Shown: positions 17,438-26,194 of the stretch, piece after piece
Layout of the letters: each line of letters opens with the position of its first letter
Position numbering within the stretch: the first letter of the stretch is position 1
Origin: an uncultured Alphaproteobacteria bacterium
GTDB lineage: Bacteria; Pseudomonadota; Alphaproteobacteria; Methylaequorales; Methylaequoraceae
Assembly (NCBI GenBank): GCA_902536655.1
Contig: CACAYF010000004.1
Span: forward strand, 1 to 64,000
Direction: 5' to 3'
Length of the DNA: 64,000 nt
The notes under the pieces: generated by a model
The model's input: the letters and a program-made list of their open reading frames with translations, nothing else
Databases searched by the model: none
Told to the model about the DNA's origin: nothing
Program-made: the position numbers and the translations under genes

Positions 17438-18592
17438 CTATTTCAACTCGCTTGCTGAAATCCATCCTCCGCCCAGCATTTTTTTGAAATTGTTATAAAA
17501 AACACATGCCTGACCAGGAGCAACTCCAAATTCAGGTTCATCTAGTTGGACAACTCCTTTATTTAGATTTTTTTTATCTAACTCTACTTTTGCAGATATT
17601 AATCTCTTTCCAGATCTAATTTTTATTAATGCATCAAATTCAAGGTTAGATATATTTTTTGAGAAAAAATTTAAATCTTTAACATATATAGAGTATTTTT
17701 TAAGCTTGCACTTTGGGCCTACAATTATCTCATTTTTACCTTTATCAATTTTAAGCACATACATCGGCTGATGTTCTTTAACACCTTTAATGCCCCCTAC
17801 CCCAATACCTTTTCTTTGACCAATTGTGTAATTAATTATACCGTTATGAGTTCCAACAATGTCACCATTTAGATTAACAATGTTTCCGTTAATATTGGAT
17901 TTTCTATCTTTTTCTTTAACAAATTTTCTATAATTTCCGTCAGGAATAAAACAAATGTCTTGACTATCAGGTTTTTCAGCATTGGAAAGACCTAGGTTTG
18001 AGGCTAGTTCTCGTATATATGATTTTGAAAAATTTCCCAAGGGAAATCTTAGTGTTTTTAATTGATTTTGAGTTGTAGCAAATAAAAAATAACTCTGATC
18101 TTTTGAATCATCGTCGGCCTGATAAAGGTTGATATCATCTCCATTCTCAATTCTCTTTACATAGTGACCTGTAGCTAGTATTGGACTTTTTAATAGTTTA
18201 GAAAATTCAATAAGATCGGTAAACTTAACCGTTTGGTTGCATAAAATACAGGGTATGGGTGTTTGACCATCAATGTAGCTGTTCACAAATTTATCTATTA
18301 CTGATTCTTTAAACTTTTCCTTGTAGTCAATTATATAATGCTTAATATTTAATTTTTTTGCCACACTCTTAGCATCAGCTATATCAATGCCTGAGCAACA
18401 AGTTTTAGATTTGCTTGGATTTGCTGCTTCATATAATTTCATTGTGACTCCAATTACTTCATATCCGACATATTTCAGAAGTGCAGCTGTTACTGACGAA
18501 TCAACTCCTCCAGACATTGCTACGGTTATCTTGCTCCCAATTTCTGGTAAATTATTTTCTTTTATAAATTTTTCTTTGTTAATCTCTTTCAT
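17438..18592 (-). CDS. mnmA: tRNA-specific 2-thiouridylase
   Basis: Thiolates U34 of tRNA-Lys, -Glu and -Gln using sulfur that starts at IscS. The 384-residue protein has the PP-loop AMSGGVDSS (about residues 24-32), the catalytic Cys in PCILCNQTVKF, ATGHYV, the DQSYFLF tRNA-binding segment and the second catalytic Cys in GQACVFYN. The start overlaps iscX by 14 bases, placing it as the last gene of the ISC operon. That arrangement joins the sulfur donor and a main sulfur consumer in one transcript. Confidence 0.96.
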   Translation of the reverse strand: MKEINKEKFIKENNLPEIGSKITVAMSGGVDSSVTAALLKYVGYEVIGVTMKLYEAANPSKSKTCCSGIDIADAKSVAKKLNIKHYIIDYKEKFKESVIDKFVNSYIDGQTPIPCILCNQTVKFTDLIEFSKLLKSPILATGHYVKRIENGDDINLYQADDDSKDQSYFLFATTQNQLKTLRFPLGNFSKSYIRELASNLGLSNAEKPDSQDICFIPDGNYRKFVKEKDRKSNINGNIVNLNGDIVGTHNGIINYTIGQRKGIGVGGIKGVKEHQPMYVLKIDKGKNEIIVGPKCKLKKYSIYVKDLNFFSKNISNLEFDALIKIRSGKRLISAKVELDKKNLNKGVVQLDEPEFGVAPGQACVFYNNFKKMLGGGWISASELK

Positions 18593-18779
18593 CTATCCAA
18601 GCCATTTGTATGGCTTCAAGTATTTTTTCATTTGAAGCCTCAGGATCATCATCAAATTCTTCAAGTTCTAAAATCCATTTGTGAAGATCTGTAAACCTTA
18701 AGTTTACATTGTCTTTTTCAGAATGCTTTTCTTCAAGAAGTATCGCTATATCTACTGTATCTGACCATTTCAATTTCAT
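18579..18779 (-). CDS. iscX: Fe-S cluster assembly protein IscX
   Basis: A 66-residue acidic protein with the IscX pattern: KWSDTVDIAILLEEKH near the start, the VNLRFTDLHKWILEL middle and EEFDDDPEASNEKILEAIQMAWIDE at the end (named here by its DDDPEASNE and AIQMAWIDE parts). In E. coli it binds IscS and tunes Fe-S assembly. It shares one base with the fdx stop (TAATG) and overlaps mnmA by 14 bases. Confidence 0.95.
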   Translation of the reverse strand: MKLKWSDTVDIAILLEEKHSEKDNVNLRFTDLHKWILELEEFDDDPEASNEKILEAIQMAWIDERD

Positions 18780-19111
18780 TATTCAACACTCATATTTCTT
18801 GTACCTGTTGGAATTTTTACTTTCATTCCGTCTAACTTTTCATCTACTATTATTTGACAACCTAATCTTGAGGTATGGGTTAAACCAAATGCTAAATCCA
18901 ACATATCCTCTTCCTCTTCACTTGGTTCAGGAAGACTATCAAAAAAACTTTTTTCTATAACAATATGGCAGGTTGAACAGGCAAGTGAACCCTCACAAGC
19001 ACCCTCAAGGTCGATTCCATTATTATGTGCAACCTCAAGTATTGAAAGGCCGTGCTCAGCATCAACAATCTTTTCTTTACCATCAGGTTCTATAAAAATA
19101 ATTTTTGCCAT
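18779..19111 (-). CDS. fdx: ISC-type [2Fe-2S] ferredoxin
   Basis: A 110-residue adrenodoxin-like ferredoxin that supplies electrons to Fe-S cluster assembly. The cluster ligands are in place: Cys39, Cys45, Cys48 and Cys85 ([10 protein letters not shown], then RLGC). The C-terminus is ...GTRNMSVE, without the conserved C-terminal His-rich tail of some relatives. It lies between hscA (3 bases) and iscX (1-base overlap) in the operon. Confidence 0.97.
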   Translation of the reverse strand: MAKIIFIEPDGKEKIVDAEHGLSILEVAHNNGIDLEGACEGSLACSTCHIVIEKSFFDSLPEPSEEEEDMLDLAFGLTHTSRLGCQIIVDEKLDGMKVKIPTGTRNMSVE

Positions 19112-19114
19112 AAT

Positions 19115-20908
19115 TCAATCTATTTTATCAACGTCTTTTCCTATTACTTCAGAAAAATCTTTCTCGATTTTCTTTTGAGCAAAGGACTCGGTGGATTTAT
19201 TTAATTTTTCAATATTTTGATTAATCATATCACAATCATTAGTCTGAAGAGAGCTTTTCAATAAATTAATATTTTTTTCAATTAATTTTATATCATTCAC
19301 TGAGCATAGTAATTCAATGTCTTTTTTTACAGATTCTATTTCATTTAAAAAAATCTTGGCTTTAACTTTTGCTTCTATGACCATCCTTTGATGAATATCA
19401 TCTTTGGCGTTTTCTATACTACTCTCAACTATTTTTCTCATATCATTTAAGTCTAGCTCATGATTGGTTTTCACTGAAAGCTTATTTTCAGCTCCGGTTT
19501 CTTCGTCTGTGGCCGTGACAAAGAGAATTCCGTCTGCGTCCAAAGAAAACATTACCTTTATTCTTGGAATCCCAGCAGGCTTTGGCCGAATATTGGATAA
19601 AATAAATTCTCCAAGTTTTCTGTTATTTGATGAAGTTTCTCTTTCTCCCTGAAGTATTAAAAACTTTAATGCAGTCTGCCCATTTTCATGCGTGGTAAAG
19701 GTTTGTTCCTTTATGGCTGGAATTGGAGTATTTCTTGAAATTATTTTTTCCATCAATCCCCCCATAGTTTCAATACCAAGTGAAAGGGGAGTTACATCTA
19801 AAAGAACATTATCAGAACCATTAAGAAGTTCATATCCGTGAAGCGCAGCACCTTTTGAAACTACCAAATCAGGATTCACATCATCAAAGATTTTTGTTTC
19901 AAAATTTTCTTTAATTTTTTTTGAAATACACTTTATTCTAGATGACCCCCCAACTAACACAAAACCATTTACTTTATTTATCTCAACATCAACTTCGTTG
20001 AGTAATTCAGCAGAAATCTTAATTGTTCTATCAATAAGTTTTTCAACAGATTTATTAAAGTCTTTAGTATTTATTTCAACTTTTTTTATGCATCCATTTA
20101 CTTTGAGCTCCTCATAAAAAGATGCTGAATGAGTAAGTTTTTCTTTAAATAATTTAGAATTTTTAACTAACTTCAACCTCTCTCTTTTATCTAATTCATC
20201 AAACTGAATTTTAAAAAATTTTTTTACCAACCATTTTGCGTATAGATTATCAAAATCATCTCCTCCTAGATTAGGATCTCCACTTGTTGCAATTACTTTA
20301 AATATACCATTTGATAATTTAAGTAATGACACATCAAAAGTTCCACCGCCTAGGTCGTAAACAAAAAAAATACCTTTCTTTTTTTTTTCAAGTCCATACG
20401 CGAATGCAGCGGCTGTTGGTTCGTTAATAAGTCTTCTTACCCTTAAACCTGCCATAAAGGCTGCGCGCATTATTCCTGACCTAGCTTTTTCGTCAAAATA
20501 AGCTGGAACAGTAATTACGCAATCAAAAACATTATGATTAAGATTCTTCTCACATACATTTTTCAAATAGACGAAAAAATCCTTTGATACTTCAATGGAA
20601 GAAATCTTATTATCATTTTCATCTTCAAATATTTTTTTTTGAAAATCTTTGGTAAAATTTCTTTTCACTGAAAAAATAGAATTAAAATAATTTTCATCTT
20701 TTATTATTTGATTCCCAAATTTTTTAGTTTTCTTATTGTATAAAATTAAAGTTGGTATAAGTGTTTCTCCTTTTTCATCAACAATAAATTGAAATTTATC
20801 TTCAACTTTAACCGAACAAACTGAATTTGTTGTACCAAAATCTATTCCTAAACAAATTTTAGCGTCATTTTTTGACGACATCGGTTCTTTTATCTTGATT
20901 AAATTCAT
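19115..20908 (-). CDS. hscA: Fe-S assembly Hsp70 chaperone HscA
   Basis: A 597-residue specialised Hsp70 that, with HscB, drives cluster transfer from IscU. The N-terminus LIKIKEP preceding [11 protein letters not shown] is typical of HscA rather than DnaK, and supports the ATG at 20908, which overlaps hscB by 4 bases. Other landmarks: [29 protein letters not shown], and the substrate domain beginning [18 protein letters not shown]. Length is normal (about 600-620). Confidence 0.97.
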   Translation of the reverse strand: MNLIKIKEPMSSKNDAKICLGIDFGTTNSVCSVKVEDKFQFIVDEKGETLIPTLILYNKKTKKFGNQIIKDENYFNSIFSVKRNFTKDFQKKIFEDENDNKISSIEVSKDFFVYLKNVCEKNLNHNVFDCVITVPAYFDEKARSGIMRAAFMAGLRVRRLINEPTAAAFAYGLEKKKKGIFFVYDLGGGTFDVSLLKLSNGIFKVIATSGDPNLGGDDFDNLYAKWLVKKFFKIQFDELDKRERLKLVKNSKLFKEKLTHSASFYEELKVNGCIKKVEINTKDFNKSVEKLIDRTIKISAELLNEVDVEINKVNGFVLVGGSSRIKCISKKIKENFETKIFDDVNPDLVVSKGAALHGYELLNGSDNVLLDVTPLSLGIETMGGLMEKIISRNTPIPAIKEQTFTTHENGQTALKFLILQGERETSSNNRKLGEFILSNIRPKPAGIPRIKVMFSLDADGILFVTATDEETGAENKLSVKTNHELDLNDMRKIVESSIENAKDDIHQRMVIEAKVKAKIFLNEIESVKKDIELLCSVNDIKLIEKNINLLKSSLQTNDCDMINQNIEKLNKSTESFAQKKIEKDFSEVIGKDVDKID

Positions 20909-21489
20909 AACTGCTTCTTAAAATCTATCCTTATTTTTTTTAGATATGATAATTTTATATTTAACCTGTTAGCAACCTCGTATTCCTTCTTTTTAAATGA
21001 TGTTGATAAACTATTCATTGTTTCGCTTATTTTACGATTTAATTTCTGAATTGAATTTTTTTTTTGTTCAGGATTTTCTGCTTCTAAAAAATTATTTTGA
21101 ATGTCCATGATTTCCTCCAATACTTCAGGATCATTAAATGATTGATCTTCTGAATGAGAATTAAATCCATTTAATTTTAATAATATTGAGGCTCTTGATA
21201 TAGAACTACTTAATTTTTGGTATGCTTCATTAATCATGGATGACAATAATGTTGAATATTTAATTTCTTGATCAGAAAGTTGCGAATACTTGTCAGGGTG
21301 AAATAACCGTTGCAATTTTAAATATGCAATTTCAAGTTCTTCCAAGTCTAAGTCAAACTTTTCTGGAATACCAAATAACTTAAATTCATCAATCTTTTTA
21401 GGTGGTTGAATTTTATTACATTTTTGGCATAAGAAAGTATTTGGAGGAATAGCGCTTTGGCAATTCCAACATACGGGGCTTACAGACAT
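20905..21489 (-). CDS. hscB: Fe-S assembly co-chaperone HscB with N-terminal zinc-finger
   Basis: The J-protein partner of HscA, recruiting IscU. The 194-residue protein has an N-terminal tetracysteine finger, Cys7-Trp-Asn-Cys10 and Cys21-Gln-Lys-Cys24, then the J domain with the HPD motif (LFHPDKYSQ, about residue 63), then a C-terminal three-helix domain that binds IscU. E. coli HscB (171 residues) lacks such a finger, while human HSCB/HSC20 has one with the same CWNC opening. The start at 21489 is required to include the finger. It lies 9 bases after iscA and overlaps hscA by 4. Confidence 0.95.
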   Translation of the reverse strand: MSVSPVCWNCQSAIPPNTFLCQKCNKIQPPKKIDEFKLFGIPEKFDLDLEELEIAYLKLQRLFHPDKYSQLSDQEIKYSTLLSSMINEAYQKLSSSISRASILLKLNGFNSHSEDQSFNDPEVLEEIMDIQNNFLEAENPEQKKNSIQKLNRKISETMNSLSTSFKKKEYEVANRLNIKLSYLKKIRIDFKKQL

Positions 21490-21498
21490 AATTTAGAA

Positions 21499-21822
21499 TC
21501 AGACGTGAAAAGACTCTCCACAACCGCATCTACCTTTTTCGTTAGGATTAATAAATTTGAAGCCAGACTCTAGAATGCCCTCCTCGTAGTCCATGGTTGT
21601 ACCAAGAAGGAAAAGAGTGGCTTTTGGATCAATATATATCTTTATATTATCAACATTTAACACTTCGTCTTTTTTATCAGGTGTATCTACAAACTCCATG
21701 TTGTATGAAAGTCCTGAACAACCTTTTGTCTCTATACTAAGCTTTATGCCTAGCGTCTTGGAATCTCGAGATGACAAAAGTTTTTTTATATGATTAGCAG
21801 CATTGCTGGTAACAGTAATCAT
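21499..21822 (-). CDS. iscA: A-type Fe-S carrier IscA
   Basis: A 107-residue A-type carrier with the three conserved cysteines: Cys35 (ETKGCSGLSY) and Cys99/Cys101 (GRCGCGESF). The position between iscU and hscB identifies it as IscA rather than ErpA or SufA. It accepts and delivers clusters to target proteins. Confidence 0.96.
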   Translation of the reverse strand: MITVTSNAANHIKKLLSSRDSKTLGIKLSIETKGCSGLSYNMEFVDTPDKKDEVLNVDNIKIYIDPKATLFLLGTTMDYEEGILESGFKFINPNEKGRCGCGESFHV

Positions 21823-21840
21823 TATTCTCTTTATAAGTGA

Positions 21841-22230
21841 CTATCTATTTTTTCTATTTTTTTTCTTGTAATCATCTATCGCAGCTTTAATAGCATCTTC
21901 AGCTAATATAGAACAATGTATTTTTACAGGCGGAAGAGCAAGATGATTTGCTATCTCTGTATTTTTTATAGAGTGTGCTTCATCAAGGTTTTTTCCTTTA
22001 ACCCATTCAGTAATAAGAGAACTTGACGCAATTGCTGAACCACAACCAAAAGTTTTAAACTTTGCGTCTTCTATTACTCCTTTATTATTAACTTTAATTT
22101 GAAGTTTCATAACGTCACCACAAGCTGGGGCTCCAACAAGACCTGTCCCAACTTGCTCAGACTCCTTGTCCATAGACCCAACGTTTTTAGGGTTTTCGTA
22201 GTGATCTAGAAGTTCTTTACTGTAAGCCAT
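21841..22230 (-). CDS. iscU: Fe-S cluster scaffold IscU
   Basis: The scaffold on which [2Fe-2S] clusters are built. In 129 residues it shows Cys37 and Asp39 (APACGDV), Cys63 (GCGSAIASS), the HscA-binding LPPVK sequence (residues 99-103) and Cys106. All ligands are intact. It follows iscS by 22 bases. Confidence 0.98.
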   Translation of the reverse strand: MAYSKELLDHYENPKNVGSMDKESEQVGTGLVGAPACGDVMKLQIKVNNKGVIEDAKFKTFGCGSAIASSSLITEWVKGKNLDEAHSIKNTEIANHLALPPVKIHCSILAEDAIKAAIDDYKKKNRKNR

Positions 22231-22252
22231 AACTATGTCTCCTTTCGTAATG

Positions 22253-23470
22253 TTAGTGATGAGCCCATTTTATTTTACTGATGTCCACACCTTCTTGGGC
22301 CATTTCCCAAAGTGGACTAAGCTCTCTAAGTCTTTTGACTTCCTTAACAATAATGTCTGTTGCATATTTTACCTCATTTTCGGTAGTAAATCTACCAAAA
22401 CCTATCCTTAAGCTTGTATGGGCAAGTTCTTCTTCAACACCAAGCGCTTTCAGGACATAAGAGGGCTCTAAAGATGCCGAGGTGCAAGCTGAGCCGGAAG
22501 AAACTGCTAGATCTTTTATACCCATCATTAAAGATTCCCCTTCTACATACGCAAAACTTAGATTAAGATTACCAGGAACTCTTGAGTGTTCTGATCCGTT
22601 TAGGTATACATCTGGACAGGATTTCCTAATGCCTTCAAGCATCATATCTTTATATTTTATTAACATTTTATTCTCTTTTTCCATTTCGTTGAAGTAAATG
22701 TTACATGCTTCTCCGAGGCCAACGCATAATGCTGGAGATAATGTTCCTGATCTCATACCTCTTTCCTGACCTCCTCCACTAATCATTGAGGAAATTCTGA
22801 CTCTTGGCTTACGTCTTATATATAAAGCACCAACACCTTTTGGGGCATAAATTTTATGACCTGAGATACTCATTAAATCTATATTCATTTTATTAACGTC
22901 CAAAGGAATTTTTCCGATAGCTTGGGCACAATCAGTATGGAAAAAGATATCTTTAGATCTACATATGTTACCAATCTCTTCTAGAGGCTGGATAACCCCA
23001 ATCTCGTTATGAACCCCCATTATAGAAACCATGAGTGTTTTGTCAGTAATTGATTTTTTTAATTCGCTCAGGTTTATTAAACCGTCACTCTGCACAGGTA
23101 AATATGTGATTTCAAAACCTTTTCCGGACAAATGTCTACATGATTCTAATACACATTTATGTTCAGTAACACAAGTAATGATGTGATTTTTCTTATCTCC
23201 ATAAAATTCAGAAACACCTTTTAGAGCTAAATTGTTTGATTCTGTTGCTCCAGAGGTAAAAATTATCTCTTTCGGGTTAGCATTGATAATCTTTGCTACT
23301 TGCTCTCTTGCTACTTCAACGCCTTCCTCAGCTTCCCAACCAAAGGCATGGTTTCTTGAATGAGGGTTTCCGTAGATTTCACCGAAATAGGGCATCATTT
23401 TTTTTAAAACCCTAGGATCTACAGGGGTTGTAGCTTGATAATCGAAATATATATTTTTAATTTTTTGCAT
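22253..23470 (-). CDS. iscS: Cysteine desulfurase IscS
   Basis: PLP enzyme that takes sulfur from cysteine for Fe-S clusters and tRNA thiolation. The 405-residue protein carries the PLP Lys206 ([10 protein letters not shown]), TSGATESNN and the long IscS-type active-site loop with Cys329 ([17 protein letters not shown]). It is the first gene of the operon iscS-iscU-iscA-hscB-hscA-fdx-iscX-mnmA; an iscR regulator gene, which often leads such operons, is absent, and the next gene upstream is cysE. Confidence 0.98.
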   Translation of the reverse strand: MQKIKNIYFDYQATTPVDPRVLKKMMPYFGEIYGNPHSRNHAFGWEAEEGVEVAREQVAKIINANPKEIIFTSGATESNNLALKGVSEFYGDKKNHIITCVTEHKCVLESCRHLSGKGFEITYLPVQSDGLINLSELKKSITDKTLMVSIMGVHNEIGVIQPLEEIGNICRSKDIFFHTDCAQAIGKIPLDVNKMNIDLMSISGHKIYAPKGVGALYIRRKPRVRISSMISGGGQERGMRSGTLSPALCVGLGEACNIYFNEMEKENKMLIKYKDMMLEGIRKSCPDVYLNGSEHSRVPGNLNLSFAYVEGESLMMGIKDLAVSSGSACTSASLEPSYVLKALGVEEELAHTSLRIGFGRFTTENEVKYATDIIVKEVKRLRELSPLWEMAQEGVDISKIKWAHH

Positions 23471-23484
23471 ACTCTCCTATTATT

Positions 23485-23560
23485 TAGTAATTTATACTAT
23501 TTTGTCCACATTTTCCTTATGTTTATACCAAAAAATTCTTTGTACCAAAAAATTGGTCAA
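23485..23560 (-). promoter_or_regulatory. Candidate control region of the isc operon (direct repeats and inverted repeat)
   Basis: The 128-base gap between cysE and iscS contains two exact 12-bp direct repeats on the minus strand, AATTTTTTGGTA (23543-23554 and 23526-23537), with a 17-base period. They are preceded by a -35-like TTGACC (23555-23560) and followed by TATAAA (23522-23527). Nearer the gene is an inverted repeat TAGTA-5-TACTA (23485-23499), 15 bases before the start codon. These could be operator sites replacing IscR control, but the -10/-35 spacing is not ideal. Confidence 0.38.
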
Positions 23561-23598
23561 TAATAACATTTAATTTGCAAGTTTTAACTCCAAAGTAA

Positions 23599-24354
23599 TT
23601 ACTTCTGCCTTTCTTGTTTACCTTTACTTCCTCGATTAATTTGAATTTCATTTGGAATTTTGATTCTCTGACCGACCTGTTTTTTCAAGTCATCAACTTT
23701 TTGATTTAGTGTGTAGATTTCTTTAAATAAAGCATTAATACTTTTTTTGTTGGGATCGTCAATAACACCTTTAGATATTCCATATGGGTTGAATGATTCG
23801 CTTAAATTTCTTGGTTCGATTTTTCTTGCCGGTACTCCGACGTAAGTTATGTTTTCAGGAACATCCTTTAGTACAACTGCATTTGCTCCAATCCTTGAGT
23901 TTTTTCCAATTACAACTGGACCTAGAATTTGTGCACCTGATCCTACAATAACATTATCTTTGATAGTTGGATGTCTTTTAATGTTTCTTTGGGAGTCTGA
24001 ATCTACAGATGGAGAAAGTCCTCCTAATGTTGTCTGTTGATAAATGGTAACATTTTTACCAATAATGGTGGTTTCTCCAATTACTAAACCAGCTCCATGA
24101 TCTATAAAAAAACCTTCATCAATTGTCGCTGCAGGGTGTATTTCAATTGAAGTTAGAATACGTGAAATGCTACTCATTGCTCTTGCAATAAATTTTAATT
24201 TTAACCTCCAAAGAAGATTGCAAAATCTGTGAATTAATGTTGCATGAAAGCCTGAGTATGTAAAAATTATTTCTAGATAATGTCTTGCCGCTGGATCTCT
24301 TTTCATAGCAGCCTTTAAGTCAGAATGAATCAGGCTTAATAAACTTTTTGACAT
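23599..24354 (-). CDS. cysE: Serine O-acetyltransferase
   Basis: Acetylates L-serine for cysteine synthesis. The 251-residue protein (from the ATG at 24354; an in-frame TTG at 24360 is less likely) has the N-terminal SATase helical domain, ARHYLEIIFTYSGFHA, followed by the left-handed hexapeptide-repeat domain: IHPAATIDEGFFIDHGAG, GETTIIGKNVTIYQQTTLGG and VIGKNSRIGANAVVL. The extended, basic C-terminal tail after residue 205 is not in the core family. It lies directly upstream of iscS on the same strand, which links cysteine supply to the cysteine desulfurase. Confidence 0.94.
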   Translation of the reverse strand: MSKSLLSLIHSDLKAAMKRDPAARHYLEIIFTYSGFHATLIHRFCNLLWRLKLKFIARAMSSISRILTSIEIHPAATIDEGFFIDHGAGLVIGETTIIGKNVTIYQQTTLGGLSPSVDSDSQRNIKRHPTIKDNVIVGSGAQILGPVVIGKNSRIGANAVVLKDVPENITYVGVPARKIEPRNLSESFNPYGISKGVIDDPNKKSINALFKEIYTLNQKVDDLKKQVGQRIKIPNEIQINRGSKGKQERQK

Positions 24355-24416
24355 AATCAAACTTTTGTATTATACACTAAAGAATTATTATATCCTAACT
24401 ATTTAGTCAAGTATAA

Positions 24417-25049
24417 ATGCCAGAAATCCACCTAAATGGTCCAGTCGGAAGACTCGAAGCTCGATACACTCATAATAACTTAGCTAACGCACCGTCAGTA
24501 CTTATTTTGCACGCTCATCCTGGACATGGTGGAAATATGAATAATCCATTATCTCTTCAACTCCATAAATTTTTTTCTGACCTAGGTTTTTCCAGTCTTA
24601 GATTTAATTTTAGAGGTGTTGGTAAGTCAGATGGCGAGCATGATGGTAGTGAGGGTGAACTTGCTGACTCTGCAATTGCTCTTGACTGGCTTCAGAATCA
24701 AAATCAAGAGTCAAACCAGTACTGGGTTTGCGGCATCTCCTTTGGAGCATGGGTTGGCATGCAGTTACTAATGAGAAGACCTGAAATACCCAAATTTGTA
24801 TTGATCAGTCCACCTGTTGGTAAATATGATTTTAACTTTCTAGCTCCGTGTCCAGCATCCGGATTGGTAATCTCAGCTGAAAAGGATAATCTCGTTGACA
24901 ATAGTGCTGTTTTAGATGCAGTTAGAAAACTTAACAAACAAAAATCAATCGAAGTCAAGCATGAACTTATCAAATCCGCGGACCATTTTTTCTCGAACAA
25001 TGAACAGAAAGTTATTGAGAAAATAAAGAAGTATATTGGAAAAGATTAA
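24417..25049 (+). CDS. Alpha/beta hydrolase (COG2945-like)
   Basis: A 210-residue small alpha/beta hydrolase. It shows the oxyanion region HAHPGHGG, FRGVGKSDG, the nucleophile elbow GISFGA with Ser about residue 105, a candidate acid in SAEKDNLVD and the catalytic His in SADHFF near the C-terminus. The family is widespread in proteobacteria but has no well-defined substrate. It is divergent from cysE (62-base gap), and its stop codon overlaps that of anmK. Confidence 0.87.
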   Translation: MPEIHLNGPVGRLEARYTHNNLANAPSVLILHAHPGHGGNMNNPLSLQLHKFFSDLGFSSLRFNFRGVGKSDGEHDGSEGELADSAIALDWLQNQNQESNQYWVCGISFGAWVGMQLLMRRPEIPKFVLISPPVGKYDFNFLAPCPASGLVISAEKDNLVDNSAVLDAVRKLNKQKSIEVKHELIKSADHFFSNNEQKVIEKIKKYIGKD

Positions 25050-26164
25050 TTTGGCATATATATTTTCCCAGATATTGAACTTTTTACACAACCAGTAGTG
25101 CTTGGAAAAGACGAAGGTAATTTTTTCAAAGTTCTCACAGCAATGTATGCAAAAGCCTGAGATTCAATAAAAAAAGGATTCAATTTGTAATTAAGTGTTG
25201 TTTCTACTATGTCACTAGATAAGAGATTCTTAATATCAGACATTAAAGTTTTATTTTTTACCCCACCACCTGAAAAAATCCATTTATCTATATTTAAATT
25301 TATTCTTAATTTTAAATTCAACAACTGATAAGCAGTGAAATATGTTAATGTTCTTAAAGCATCAAATTTATTTAAGTTTTTTTTTAAAAACTCATCTAAC
25401 TTAAAAAATGAATTATCAAATGAAATAGGAAATGGATATCTCAAAAAAGGTTGTTTTTTCCATAGTTTGAGAAGATCCTCCAATAATCTACCATTTTTTG
25501 AGAGATTTCCTTTGTCATCAAAATCTTTTTTAAATTTTTTAAGACAAAACTCGTCAATTAATTTGTTTCCGGGCCCAATGTCCGAGGCGAATAATTTTGT
25601 CTTGCCTTCTAATAATGTAAAATTTGTAATTCCACCAATATTTACCACCATAATATTTTTGTTTTTTTCTGAGAACTGGCTTTGATGAAATATCGGAACT
25701 AATGGAGCTCCCTGACCTTTCATTTTAATATCATTATCTCTGAAGTCAGCAACTATAGATTTGTTAAGACTTTTTGATAAAAAATTGGGTATCCCTAGTT
25801 GGATTGATATTCCTTTCTCTGGTTGATGCATAATTGTATTACCATGAATTCCTATTACATCTAAATCTTTCATTTGAGATTTATTTTTAAGTCTAAAATC
25901 TTTGATTAGTTTTAAAACTAATTCACTATACTTAAGATTTAAATTTGCGAGTTCATCTGAATCTTTAATTAATTGAAGATTAAAGTTGTCAATTTTATTA
26001 ATTAATTTTCTAATGCTTTTTTTAAAATTGCTATTAAATTCATAATATTGATCCACTAAAGTTTGTATGTTAAATTTACCATCAGTTTTTATTAGAGAAA
26101 AATCAAAGCCATCCAATGATGTTCCACTCATTATACCTAAGGAACAATATTCTTTTTTTTTCAT
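25046..26164 (-). CDS. anmK: Anhydro-N-acetylmuramic acid kinase
   Basis: Phosphorylates and hydrolyses 1,6-anhydro-MurNAc to MurNAc-6-phosphate in peptidoglycan recycling. The 372-residue protein starts with the signature GIMSGTSLDGFDFSL (ATP-binding), followed by DVIGIHGNTIMHQP and ASDIGPGNKLID, then WIFSGGGVKN near the C-terminus. It is convergent with the hydrolase gene (4-base stop overlap) and divergent from tyrS with only 30 bases between start codons, so the promoters must overlap. Confidence 0.95.
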   Translation of the reverse strand: MKKKEYCSLGIMSGTSLDGFDFSLIKTDGKFNIQTLVDQYYEFNSNFKKSIRKLINKIDNFNLQLIKDSDELANLNLKYSELVLKLIKDFRLKNKSQMKDLDVIGIHGNTIMHQPEKGISIQLGIPNFLSKSLNKSIVADFRDNDIKMKGQGAPLVPIFHQSQFSEKNKNIMVVNIGGITNFTLLEGKTKLFASDIGPGNKLIDEFCLKKFKKDFDDKGNLSKNGRLLEDLLKLWKKQPFLRYPFPISFDNSFFKLDEFLKKNLNKFDALRTLTYFTAYQLLNLKLRINLNIDKWIFSGGGVKNKTLMSDIKNLLSSDIVETTLNYKLNPFFIESQAFAYIAVRTLKKLPSSFPSTTGCVKSSISGKIYMPN

Positions 26165-26194
26165 CTTTATTATTATAACCTATTCTCAAATAGT

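Noticed and set aside
24355-24416. Strong bidirectional promoter between cysE and the hydrolase
   Set aside because: TATAAT- and TTGACT-like hexamers occur but with wrong spacing (12 bases or no -35 partner); not convincing in AT-rich DNA.
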